NCBI GenBank assembly: GCA_023511585.1
Contig: JAIMBF010000019.1
Location: 1 to 38,074, forward strand
DNA: 38,074 nt
Origin: Terriglobia bacterium
Lineage (GTDB): Bacteria; Pseudomonadota; Alphaproteobacteria; Acetobacterales; Acetobacteraceae
Direction: 5' to 3'
Shown here: positions 1 to 7,170 of the stretch, one piece after another
Numbering within the stretch: position 1 is the first letter of the stretch
How the letters are laid out: each line of letters opens with the position of its first letter
Notes under the pieces: generated by a model
Databases searched by the model: none
Told to the model about the DNA's origin: nothing
The model's input: the letters and a program-made list of their open reading frames with translations, nothing else
Translations under genes and position numbers: made by a program

Positions 1-93
1 CGCGTGCCGCTGACGGTGATTGAGGTGCAATCCGGCACCTATCTCGGCGAGGACGACATCGTCCGGCTGGAAGACACTTACGGCCGCGCCTAA
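1..93 (+). CDS. Mannose-1-phosphate guanylyltransferase / mannose-6-phosphate isomerase, C-terminal end (partial)
   Basis: Only the last 30 codons and the TAA stop are in the window; the 5' part lies to the left. The tail contains [17 protein letters not shown] followed by EDTYGR, which is the characteristic end of the cupin-type phosphomannose isomerase domain of ManC/XanB-type bifunctional enzymes. These enzymes make GDP-mannose for exopolysaccharide or LPS in the cytoplasm. The gene converges on the Nudix gene with a 45 bp gap. Family assignment is firm from the motif. Whether the missing N-terminus carries the nucleotidyltransferase domain cannot be seen. Confidence 0.8.
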   Translation, partial: RVPLTVIEVQSGTYLGEDDIVRLEDTYGRA

Positions 94-138
94 CCCTCCG
101 TCGCCCAAACGCCAAATCACCCGCGCCCCGTATTTCGC

Positions 139-771
139 TTACTCCGTTACGATCGCGAGTTTTTCGAGCAGCGCCGTATGCGGGCGGGTTTGCCGCTCCG
201 CCTCGCTCATGGCAAGCCAGACCTGCAATTGATCCAGCACAAAACGGGTGGCCAGGGCGAGATTCAATGCCAACGCCTCTTCCAGCGCAAAAAATCGAAG
301 CTCTTCCAACTCGCCCGAGCCGCCGAGGGTGCCGGCCACGTCGTTCGCATCCACCACAAAAAACCGGGCATTGAAGCGAATGGGCAGGCCCGGCGGCGTC
401 ACCGCGCGGCAGAGAAAATCCAGCGGCTCCAGCCTTGGCGGCGCGCCGAGCGAAAGCCCGGTTTCCTCTTCCAGCTCGCGCGCGGCGGCAACGGCCAGCG
501 CCAGGGCCAGCCGCGGCGTGGCGGCGCGGGTGAGGTGGCCCAAAACGTGCTCCCTTAAAGGGCTGGCGATGCGGGCGCGATAATCCGCGCGATCCACCGC
601 GCCTCCGGGAAACACAAGCCGATTCGGCATGAACCGATGCCGGGCGCCGCGCAGACCCATCAGCACCTCGGCGCCGGAGGGGCCTTCCCGCACCACCACC
701 AGGCTTGCCGCATGGCGTGGCCGAACGGCGCGGTTTCGCGGCGGAGTGACGGCGTTGGACGTTTCATCCAC
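139..771 (-). CDS. Nudix hydrolase, NUDT19-like with split Nudix box
   Basis: Predicted cytoplasmic Nudix-fold pyrophosphatase of 210 residues. FPGG (residues 54-57) and RELEEETGL (98-106) are the two halves of a Nudix signature. They are separated by about 40 residues instead of the usual few, an arrangement known from the NUDT19/coenzyme A diphosphatase-like branch. The catalytic REUxEExGU half is intact. The start chosen is the GTG at 771, because AGGAAAGGA lies 7 nt upstream. The frame stays open to an ATG at 870, but that one has no clear ribosome site and would add an arginine-rich, non-conserved N-terminus. The gene follows thiG on the same strand after 126 bp. The substrate cannot be told from sequence; a CoA or nucleotide ester is a guess from the family. 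Confidence 0.8.
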   Translation of the reverse strand: MDETSNAVTPPRNRAVRPRHAASLVVVREGPSGAEVLMGLRGARHRFMPNRLVFPGGAVDRADYRARIASPLREHVLGHLTRAATPRLALALAVAAARELEEETGLSLGAPPRLEPLDFLCRAVTPPGLPIRFNARFFVVDANDVAGTLGGSGELEELRFFALEEALALNLALATRFVLDQLQVWLAMSEAERQTRPHTALLEKLAIVTE

Positions 772-832
772 GGGCAAGTCCTTTCCTTCTGGTGCGCAAC
801 GGCGCAACGGATGGTCACGGGCCGCCGGGCAT

Positions 833-868
833 GCGGCTCTTCGTGCGGCTCTTCGTTCGGCTTTTGCC
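833..868. repeat. 12-bp tandem repeat, two exact copies plus a degenerate third
   Basis: GCGGCTCTTCGT occurs at 833-844 and 845-856, followed by a related unit (TCGGCTTTTGCC) at 857-868. It sits in the 126 bp between the thiG stop and the preferred Nudix start. The repeat keeps frame with the longer Nudix reading frame, but no function is apparent. It probably arose by replication slippage. Confidence 0.7.
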
Positions 869-897
869 AAAACTCCTTGCGCGGAGGCAACGCGGCT

Positions 898-1719
898 TTA
901 ACGCCGGATCAGGCCGGTGAGCGGGCTCGAGGGGTCCGCGCCCATCCGCCGCGGCATCCGCCCGGCCAGATAGGCCAGCCGCCCGGCCTCCACCGCGGCC
1001 CGCATCGCGCGCGCCATGCGGATCGGGTCCTTGGCCATCGCAATCGCGGAATTCAACAAGACCGCATCGCACCCAAGCTCCATCGCGATCGCGGCATCCG
1101 AAGCCGTGCCCACGCCCGCATCCACCAAAACCGGCACCTTGGCCTGTTCGATCAGCATGGAGAGCATGGCCGGGTTCTGGATGCCAAGCCCCGAACCGAT
1201 CGGCGCCCCCAGCGGCATAATCGCCACGCAGCCCATCTCTTCCAGCCGCTTGGCGGCAACCGGATCGTCGGCGCAATAGACCATCACCTCAAACCCATCC
1301 GCAATCAGCGCCGCTGCCGCCTCCAATGTCGCTTGCATATCCGGATAAAGCGTGGGCGGCGGACCCAGCACCTCAAGCTTCACCAAATTCCACCCGCCGG
1401 CCTCCCGCGCCAGCCGCAGCGTGCGCACCGCGTCTTTTGCGGTATGGCAGCCGGCGGTATTCGGCAAATAGGTGTATCGCTTGGGATCCACATAATCCTG
1501 CAGCATCGGCGCGGACGGGTCGGAAAGGTTCACGCGCCGGACGGCAACGGTGACGATTTCCGCCCCCGAGGCTTCGATCGCCGCGGCGGTTTGTTCAAAA
1601 TCCTTGTATTTCCCGGTCCCCACAATCAGGCGCGAGCGAAACCGCCTGCCGGCCAAAATCCAGGTATCGTCCGGCTCCGGCGCGGGCGTGACGGTTTTCT
1701 CCAATGTCGCGTTTTCCAT
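898..1719 (-). CDS. thiG: Thiazole synthase ThiG
   Basis: 273 residues, cytoplasmic TIM barrel that builds the thiazole phosphate ring of thiamine from 1-deoxy-D-xylulose 5-phosphate, a glycine- or tyrosine-derived imine and ThiS thiocarboxylate. Family hallmarks are GTGKY (34-38), YLPNTAGC (84-91) and NLVKLEVLG, with the expected Schiff-base lysine at about 114. The C-terminal half carries VDAGVG and the LLNSAIA phosphate-binding region. The start chosen is the ATG at 1719, one base after the thiS stop, with GGAGG inside the thiS end. An upstream ATG at 1758 would overlap thiS by 38 bp. Translational coupling with thiS is likely. The first 18 residues are longer than in many ThiG proteins. 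Confidence 0.95.
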   Translation of the reverse strand: MENATLEKTVTPAPEPDDTWILAGRRFRSRLIVGTGKYKDFEQTAAAIEASGAEIVTVAVRRVNLSDPSAPMLQDYVDPKRYTYLPNTAGCHTAKDAVRTLRLAREAGGWNLVKLEVLGPPPTLYPDMQATLEAAAALIADGFEVMVYCADDPVAAKRLEEMGCVAIMPLGAPIGSGLGIQNPAMLSMLIEQAKVPVLVDAGVGTASDAAIAMELGCDAVLLNSAIAMAKDPIRMARAMRAAVEAGRLAYLAGRMPRRMGADPSSPLTGLIRR

Positions 1720-1720
1720 A

Positions 1721-1942
1721 TCAGCCTCCGCCAATAAAATGCACGATTTCCACCGCATCGCCCTCCTTCAGCCAAGTCTCCCCGTAGCGCGAGCGTGGAA
1801 CCAGCTCTTCGTTGCACTCGACCGCGATTTTTCGCGTATCAAGCCCAAGCTTCACCAAGAGCTCCGCCACCGTCAGCGGGGCCTCCAACGGCCAAGGCTC
1901 GCCGTTCAGCATGATAGTGGATGAAGTCGCCGCATGTGCCAT
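1721..1942 (-). CDS. thiS: Sulfur carrier protein ThiS
   Basis: 73 residues, ubiquitin-like fold. It carries sulfur as a C-terminal thiocarboxylate to ThiG for thiazole formation. The protein ends in FIGGG, giving the required C-terminal Gly-Gly, and contains the typical LNGE and VAELL...GL segments. The frame opens at the ATG at 1942. A second ATG at 1912 (MLNGEP) fits the usual family N-terminus better, and neither has a good ribosome site, so the first 10 residues are uncertain. It forms a tight pair with thiG. No TPP riboswitch was recognised in the 111 bp upstream. Confidence 0.9.
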   Translation of the reverse strand: MAHAATSSTIMLNGEPWPLEAPLTVAELLVKLGLDTRKIAVECNEELVPRSRYGETWLKEGDAVEIVHFIGGG

Positions 1943-2053
1943 GTATATAAGTATGGGCTGGGTTTTCGGGCCTCACAAGCAAGGCTCATTCCTCTCGCGC
2001 GTATGGGTGCGCGGGCGGGGAAAATCAACGCGGATCGGAAGCGGAGAGAGGCG

Positions 2054-2830
2054 ATGCGGTTTACCATAAAGAAAGCAGCCTTGCTCGCGGCGCTCTTTTG
2101 GGGGGTTGCGCATCCGCTCCCGCTTGCGGCCGGCGAGGCGATGGATGTCGCCTCCGTCCGCGCGGCCTTGCAAGCGGCCGGCCCCGGTCATCCGGCCAAT
2201 CTCGCCGGCGCCAAGCTCGATCGGCTCGATCTCAGCGGCTTCAACCTCTCCGGGGCCGATCTTCGCGGCGCCAGCCTCTATGCGACGAAGCTCGAAGGCG
2301 CCAACCTTACCGGTGCCGATCTTTCCGGCGCGAACCTCACGCTCGCCTGGGTGATCCGCGCGAATTTCACCAAGGCCAATCTCTCCCATGCCGTCGTGGC
2401 GGCGATGGTGGTTTCCTCGGGCATGGAAACCAATCCGGCCGAGGCGCCGATCTTCACCGGCGCCAATTTCAGTTTCGCCCGCGTGCAGGGCCATTTCGCC
2501 GGCTTCGATTTTCGCGGCGCCAATTTCTTCCATGCCAACTTGGCCGCCGATATGCGCAACCAATCCATGGGGCTGATCCGCGCCGATTTTTCCGGCGCCC
2601 TGCTGGATCACGCCAATTTCGCCGAAGCCGATCTCGGCCGCGCGCTCTTTCGGTTTGCCAAGCTGCGCGGCGCCGATCTGCGCGGCGCCAAACTGCTGCG
2701 CGCGGATTTCACCGGCGCCGACCTCACGGGCGCGGATTTCACCGGCGCCGATACCACCGAGGCGGATTTTTCCCAAGCCGTGCTGAAGGATACCAAAGGG
2801 CTTCCGGAAACTTCCGGCAAAATGCCCTAA
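2054..2830 (+). CDS. Exported pentapeptide-repeat protein
   Basis: 258 residues. It begins with a Sec-type signal peptide (Lys-Lys near residue 6, hydrophobic core, predicted cleavage after about LAAG). Residues from about 50 to the end are A(D/N)LxG-type pentapeptide repeats, for example ANLTGADLSG and ADLRGAKLLRADF. These fold as a right-handed quadrilateral beta helix. The run is interrupted near residues 115-135 by a non-repeat stretch. The ATG at 2054 is preceded by GGAGAGAG; the frame is open 120 bp further upstream without support. The predicted location is the periplasm, where a gyrase-protection role like that of cytoplasmic Qnr proteins would not apply. The specific role is unknown. 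Confidence 0.85.
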   Translation: MRFTIKKAALLAALFWGVAHPLPLAAGEAMDVASVRAALQAAGPGHPANLAGAKLDRLDLSGFNLSGADLRGASLYATKLEGANLTGADLSGANLTLAWVIRANFTKANLSHAVVAAMVVSSGMETNPAEAPIFTGANFSFARVQGHFAGFDFRGANFFHANLAADMRNQSMGLIRADFSGALLDHANFAEADLGRALFRFAKLRGADLRGAKLLRADFTGADLTGADFTGADTTEADFSQAVLKDTKGLPETSGKMP

Positions 2831-2847
2831 ATTGGGCGGCTCGCCGG

Positions 2848-3942
2848 TCATGACGAAGCGGCGGAGGGGGCGAAAACTTCCACCGCCACGGACTTTACCA
2901 GGGCAAAAACCGCGCTGCCGGGCGTAAGGCCAAGGCGGGAGACGGCATCCGGCGTCACTCGTGCCAGCAAGGCATGCTCCCCGATCGCGACCTCAACCAA
3001 AGCGGCATGCCGGAGGGGGTCTGGCGTAATCGCCCGCACCGAGCCCGCAAGGGCGTTGTGAACGCTGATCGCGCGGGGCGCGTCGGTTGCCAATATCACC
3101 TCCCGCGCCGGAATGCGCACGCGGAGCTCCGTTCCGAGCGGGGCGGAAAGCAACGGCACCCAAAGCGCGGCGGTGCCCAGCGCGAGCAGGCTTAATTGCC
3201 TCTCCGCATCGTGGCGGAGGACTCTCGCGGAAAGAACGGCCCCGGCGTCGTCGCGTAAGGCCAGCGGCAAATTACCGCGGCTGGAAAGCTCCGCCAGCGA
3301 ACCCGCGGCGCGGATGCGGCCGGCTTCCAAGAGCACCATCCAATCGGCCAGCTGAGCCACTTCGTCCAGCGCATGCGTCACGTAAAGAATCGGCAGTCCC
3401 AAGGCCGTTTTCAGCCGCGCCAGATAGGGAAGGATTTCGGCTTTGCGCGGCTGATCGAGGCTGGCCAGCGGCTCATCCATCACCAAAAGCCGGGGCTGGG
3501 CCAGCAAGGCCCGCCCGATCGCCACGCGCTGGGCTTCGCCGCCGGAAAGCGCATGCGGCCTTCGTTCCAAAAGGTGCTTCAGGCCAAGCAGCTCGGTCAC
3601 CTCCTCAAATCCGATCCGCCGCTCTTCGGCCCGGCGCGCCCCGAACAGCAAATTGCCGCGCACCGAAAGATGCGGAAAGAGCCGCGCGTTCTGAAAAACC
3701 ACGCCGAGGCCGCGCCGCTCCGGCGGCAGGCAGATCCCGGACTCGGTGTCCAAGAGTACCCTCTCATCCAGGGCAATCCGCCCCCAATCCGGCCGGAGCA
3801 GGCCGGCCAGGATGGTGATGATGGTGGATTTCCCCGAGCCGGAAGGGCCGAACAGCACCACCGTGCCGGGCAGGGGCACCGTGAACGCGACATCCAGTGC
3901 AAAATTGGGGAAGAAATGGCGAAGCGCGATCGCAAGCGTCAT
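2848..3942 (-). CDS. modC: Molybdate ABC transporter, ATP-binding protein ModC
   Basis: 364 residues, ATPase of the molybdate importer at the inner membrane. Walker A is GPSGSGKST near residue 33, the signature is LSGGEAQRVAIGRAL, Walker B is LLVMDEPLASLD, and the switch histidine is in YVTHALDE. The C-terminal third is a TOBE/Mop-like oxyanion-binding regulatory domain, as usual for ModC. The ATG at 3942 overlaps the modB stop as ATGA, which decides the start over the upstream ATG at 3978. It is the last gene of modABC and converges on the pentapeptide gene with a 17 bp gap. Confidence 0.95.
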   Translation of the reverse strand: MTLAIALRHFFPNFALDVAFTVPLPGTVVLFGPSGSGKSTIITILAGLLRPDWGRIALDERVLLDTESGICLPPERRGLGVVFQNARLFPHLSVRGNLLFGARRAEERRIGFEEVTELLGLKHLLERRPHALSGGEAQRVAIGRALLAQPRLLVMDEPLASLDQPRKAEILPYLARLKTALGLPILYVTHALDEVAQLADWMVLLEAGRIRAAGSLAELSSRGNLPLALRDDAGAVLSARVLRHDAERQLSLLALGTAALWVPLLSAPLGTELRVRIPAREVILATDAPRAISVHNALAGSVRAITPDPLRHAALVEVAIGEHALLARVTPDAVSRLGLTPGSAVFALVKSVAVEVFAPSAASS

Positions 3943-4625
3943 CGCCCGAGCCAACGTTGCAACCCCCGCCCGGCCCATTCCGCCGCGCCGAGGCCCGCCA
4001 ATGCCAGCAGGATGGAGACCCCCGCCAAGCGCCCCGCCTGGGCCTCTCCGCCCGGCACCTGCAGCGCCGTGAAAATGGCCAGCGGCAGTGTTTGTGTCTG
4101 TCCCGGAATGTTCGCGGCGAAGGTAATCACCGCGCCGAATTCGCCGAGCGCCGCCACATAGCCCGCCAGCGCCGCCACCAGAACGCCGGGGGCGATCAGC
4201 GGAAGGGTGATGTTCAGGAAACAGTCGAGGCGCGTGGCGCCCAGCGTGCGGGCGGCGTCTTCCAAGCCGCGATCGACGCTCTCAAGCCCCTGGCGTACGG
4301 CGCGGACCATTTGCGGAAAGATCATCACGCCGCAGGCCAGGCTCGCGCCCGCCGAGGTGAACGCAAGCCGAATGCCGAAATGCGAAAACAGCCAAGCCCC
4401 AAGCGGGCCGCGAACGCCGAACATCAGCAAAAGCAGCCAACCCACCACCACGGGGGGCAAAACCAAGGGCAGATTGACCACCGCGTTCAACAGGCCGCGG
4501 CCCGGAAAGCGCCAGCGCGCCAGCGCATAGGCGGCCAAGAGCGCCGGCGGCAGGCCGAAAAGCACGGCGCGGGCCGCTACCAGCAGGGTCAAACGCACGG
4601 CCACCCATTCTTCTTCGCTGAAAAT
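3939..4625 (-). CDS. modB: Molybdate ABC transporter, permease ModB
   Basis: Inner-membrane permease of the molybdate importer, about 228 residues with five or so hydrophobic helices. The coupling-helix EAA-type region is around VDRGLEDAARTLGATRLDCFLNITLPL. The N-terminus resembles the family's (EEEWVAVRLTLLVA). The start is uncertain. In frame there is an ATT at 4625, just past the modA stop, a GTG at 4604, and an ATG at 4721 that would overlap modA by 92 bp. The family's conserved EW lies between the ATT and the GTG, so a start near 4625 is preferred. The stop overlaps the modC start (ATGA). Confidence 0.9.
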   Translation of the reverse strand: MFSEEEWVAVRLTLLVAARAVLFGLPPALLAAYALARWRFPGRGLLNAVVNLPLVLPPVVVGWLLLLMFGVRGPLGAWLFSHFGIRLAFTSAGASLACGVMIFPQMVRAVRQGLESVDRGLEDAARTLGATRLDCFLNITLPLIAPGVLVAALAGYVAALGEFGAVITFAANIPGQTQTLPLAIFTALQVPGGEAQAGRLAGVSILLALAGLGAAEWAGRGLQRWLGR

Positions 4626-4629
4626 GGTC

Positions 4630-5394
4630 TTACTCCGTGGCGAACCCGTAGCGGGCGAAAACGGCGCGGGCGTCTTTGCCCACCAAAAACCGCATCCAGG
4701 CGCGCGCCTCCGCGCCGTCATGTCCGCGCACTATGGCAAACGGATAGGTGATGCGATCGTGGCTCCATTCGGGAAAGGTGCCGGCAACGGCCACCTCGCG
4801 CGAGGCGCGGGCATCGGTTTCATAGACAATGCCGGCGGGCGCTTCGCCACGGGCCACGAGCAGCAGCGCGGCCCTGACATCCGCCGCCGGGGCCAGCCGA
4901 TCGGCCACGGAAGACCACACGCCCAGCCGCATCAGCGCCTGTTTCGCATAAATCCCGGCCGGCACGTGCGCGGGATCCCCCACCGCCAGCCTGCCTCCGG
5001 GGCCAAGCAAGGCGGCAAGGTCAAAGCCTCGGGCAATGGTCACGTGTACCGGCGTGGCCGCGGGCACGATCAGCACCAAGCGGTTGAAGAGCACGTCGCG
5101 CCGGGACTCCGGAACGATCAGATTTTGCCGCGCCAGCGCATCCATCCAGGCTTCATCGGCCGAGGCGAAAATATCCGCCGGTGCCCCCGCCGCGATTTGC
5201 CGCGCGAGCAAAGAGCTGGCGGCGAAGTTCAGCCGCACCGGTGCATGGCCCTGCCGCTGCCAAAGGCCGGCAAGCTCGCGCAGCGCATCGTTAAGGCTTG
5301 CCGCGGCGAAGACGGTCAAGGGCTGATCCTCTGCCGCAAGGGCAGGCGGCGCGAACCCGAGAAGCAGAAAAAGGATCAGGCGGAAGATGCGCAT
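4630..5394 (-). CDS. modA: Molybdate ABC transporter, substrate-binding protein ModA
   Basis: 254 residues, periplasmic. The signal peptide is residues 1 to about 20 (hydrophobic LILFLLLGFAPPALAA). The mature protein starts with LTVFAAASLNDALREL, the classic ModA oxyanion-binding opening. It continues with NFAASSLLARQI, ADIFASADEAWMD and a late YPFAIV segment. The ATG at 5394 is used; a TTG precedes it directly. First gene of modABC, with a candidate ModE operator 28-53 bp upstream. It supplies molybdate for Mo-cofactor enzymes, none of which is encoded in this window. Confidence 0.95.
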   Translation of the reverse strand: MRIFRLILFLLLGFAPPALAAEDQPLTVFAAASLNDALRELAGLWQRQGHAPVRLNFAASSLLARQIAAGAPADIFASADEAWMDALARQNLIVPESRRDVLFNRLVLIVPAATPVHVTIARGFDLAALLGPGGRLAVGDPAHVPAGIYAKQALMRLGVWSSVADRLAPAADVRAALLLVARGEAPAGIVYETDARASREVAVAGTFPEWSHDRITYPFAIVRGHDGAEARAWMRFLVGKDARAVFARYGFATE

Positions 5395-5421
5395 CAAGGC
5401 AGGACCGCTCGCTGCAAGGCT

Positions 5422-5447
5422 TCGTTATTTCCGGCGCAACATATCGA
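5422..5447 (-). promoter_or_regulatory. Candidate Mo-box (ModE operator) upstream of modA
   Basis: Imperfect inverted repeat with arms TCGTTATTT (5422-5430) and ACATATCGA (5439-5447) around an 8 bp spacer; 7 of 9 positions are symmetric. As remembered, the E. coli modA operator has arms of the type TCGTTATAT and ACATAACG with the same spacing. The site lies 28 bp upstream of the modA ATG, where a repressor would block the promoter. ModE itself is not in the window. Function is inferred. Confidence 0.55.
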
Positions 5448-5496
5448 CGGAAGCGGTCCGGCGCAATTCTTTGCGAAATTTGTGCTTTGCCAAATC

Positions 5497-6951
5497 TTAC
5501 TCGGCGGCTTTCGGGGCGGCGCGCCCGGCAAGTTCCTCGCCCGCCTCGGGCGGAAGCAGCAGCGCGCAAGGCGCCGCAAGGCCGGAGGCCAGGCCCACCA
5601 CCAGAAACGCGAAGGTGAAATCGCCGAGCGTGGGGCGCGCATGCCCGCCGACCCAAGTGGCAAATTCCAACGCCGCCGCACCCACCGCAATGCCAAGCGT
5701 CAGCGAAAGCTGTTGGAAGGTGGAATACAGGCTGCTCGCCGCGCTCATACGCTCGCGCGGAATCTCGGCAAAGGCGATGGAATTGTAAGCGGTAAATTGC
5801 AAGGAGCGGACCAAGCCCCCCAGCAGAAGCACGGCATAGATGGCCCAAAGCGGCCAGCCCGGCCGGAAGGCGGCGCACGCCGAAAGCAGCGCGGCGGAAA
5901 GCGCACCGTTCCAAAGCAAGGTCGGGCGGAAGCCGATCCACCGCAACAAACCTTGCGTGGCGGGCTTCATCACCAGCGCCCCCGCCGCGGAGGCAAAGGT
6001 GATCATGCCGCTTTGCGCCGCGGTTTCCTCAAAGCCGATTTGGATCAGCAGCGGCAAGAGGAACGGCAATGCGCCGATACCGAGCCGAAAGAGCGAACCG
6101 GCCAGAACCGAGACCCCGAAGGTCGGGATCCGAAAGAGCGTGAGATCCAAAATCGGCTTCGGATGGCGGCGGGCATGGCGCAGATAGAGAGCGCCCGCAA
6201 CCAGACCTACCCCAAGAAGCGTTGCCGTGAAGGCCGTGGGCATGACGCTTCGGCCGAAGAATTCCAGCGCAAACATTAAGCAAGAAAGGGAGATCCCGCT
6301 CAAGGCCAGCCCGACCCCGTCGAACGGATCGGGCGCGGGTTCGCGCACTTCCGCGATAAACCATGTCACAAGTAGGATTCCCGCAAGTCCTATCGGAACA
6401 TTGATATAAAAAATCCAGCGCCAATCCCAATACGTAACGATGAAACCGCCGAGCGGCGGGCCGGCGATCGGGCCGATCAAAGCCGGCATGGTGAGCCAGG
6501 CCATCGCGGCGACCAGCTCGGATTTCTCCACGGTGCGCAGCAGCAAAAGCCGGCCCACGGGCACCATCATTGCCCCGCCGAGCCCTTGCAGAATGCGTGC
6601 GCCCACCAGGAAGCCCAGGTTCGGCGCGCGCCCGCACAACACCGAGCCGAGCGTGAAAACCAGAATTGCGGCGCGGAAGATGCGCCGGGCTCCGAACCGG
6701 TCCGCCATCCAGCCGCTGGCCGGGATAAACACGGCAAGGCTGAGCAGATAGGAGGTGAGCGCGACATTCATGCGCACCGGGTCCTCACCGAAGCCGCGGG
6801 CCATCGCCGGCAGGGCCGTGGCAAGCACGGTCGAGTCGAGGTTCTGCATCAGCAAGGCGCAGGCGACAATCAGCGCGGTCAGCCGCGAGCGGCTGGAGGC
6901 GGTGGGAGCGGGGCCGCGAAGGGCGGCGGCGCGCGGCTTGGGCTCGGTCAT
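5497..6951 (-). CDS. MFS multidrug exporter, DHA2/EmrB-type
   Basis: 484 residues, inner-membrane drug:H+ antiporter-type major facilitator with about 14 hydrophobic helices. Motif A is seen as GWMADRFGARRIFRAA (near residue 80) and the early LDSTVLATALP motif is typical of the DHA2 group. Motif C is seen in the helix-5 region GPIAGPPLGGFI. The ATG at 6951 has AGGA close upstream. It is divergent from a TetR-type regulator, the usual layout for an efflux pump under local repression. The substrate cannot be told. No membrane-fusion partner (EmrA) is adjacent. Confidence 0.9.
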   Translation of the reverse strand: MTEPKPRAAALRGPAPTASSRSRLTALIVACALLMQNLDSTVLATALPAMARGFGEDPVRMNVALTSYLLSLAVFIPASGWMADRFGARRIFRAAILVFTLGSVLCGRAPNLGFLVGARILQGLGGAMMVPVGRLLLLRTVEKSELVAAMAWLTMPALIGPIAGPPLGGFIVTYWDWRWIFYINVPIGLAGILLVTWFIAEVREPAPDPFDGVGLALSGISLSCLMFALEFFGRSVMPTAFTATLLGVGLVAGALYLRHARRHPKPILDLTLFRIPTFGVSVLAGSLFRLGIGALPFLLPLLIQIGFEETAAQSGMITFASAAGALVMKPATQGLLRWIGFRPTLLWNGALSAALLSACAAFRPGWPLWAIYAVLLLGGLVRSLQFTAYNSIAFAEIPRERMSAASSLYSTFQQLSLTLGIAVGAAALEFATWVGGHARPTLGDFTFAFLVVGLASGLAAPCALLLPPEAGEELAGRAAPKAAE

Positions 6952-7130
6952 TTTCCTAGCATTGCAAGGGGCTTGGGCGAGTGAAAGAGGTTTCCCGCGC
7001 CATCAGGGTTGCCGGCTTGGTTCAACCGGTTCTCCGGTCTCAAAGCTTGCGGAAGCGGGCGTTTGCGTGCTTGCGGCGCCTGCGGCCGTGGTTCGCGGCG
7101 TGCCATTGCCGCGGCGCGTGGGTTTATTAT

Positions 7131-7158
7131 TCTAACATTTATCTTGCTTTTTGTTAGG
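7131..7158. promoter_or_regulatory. Inverted repeat between MFS pump and TetR gene, candidate operator
   Basis: CTAACA at 7132-7137 and TGTTAG at 7152-7157 form an exact inverted repeat with a 14 bp spacer. It lies in an AT-rich island of an otherwise GC-rich divergent region, 13 bp upstream of the regulator's ATG. A third half site, TGTTAGA (7220-7226), lies inside the regulator gene and is the exact complement of TCTAACA at 7131. The arrangement suggests an autoregulated TetR operator that also covers the pump promoter. This is inference from position and symmetry. Confidence 0.45.
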
Positions 7159-7170
7159 AACTGTGGCATC

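Noticed and set aside
1943-2053. TPP riboswitch upstream of thiS
   Set aside because: The region was read on the minus strand for the conserved CUGAGA and the pyrophosphate-binding core; neither is present, and it is too short for a full aptamer plus expression platform.
1973-2851. Long antisense frame (292 codons) opposite the pentapeptide-repeat gene
   Set aside because: It is a periodic mirror of the repeats on the other strand, with no ribosome site and no family resemblance.
3373-6279. Several long plus-strand frames opposite modABC and the MFS gene
   Set aside because: They are GC-rich shadow frames, with Arg/Gly/Ala/Pro-heavy, non-protein-like composition. The minus-strand genes have full family motifs.
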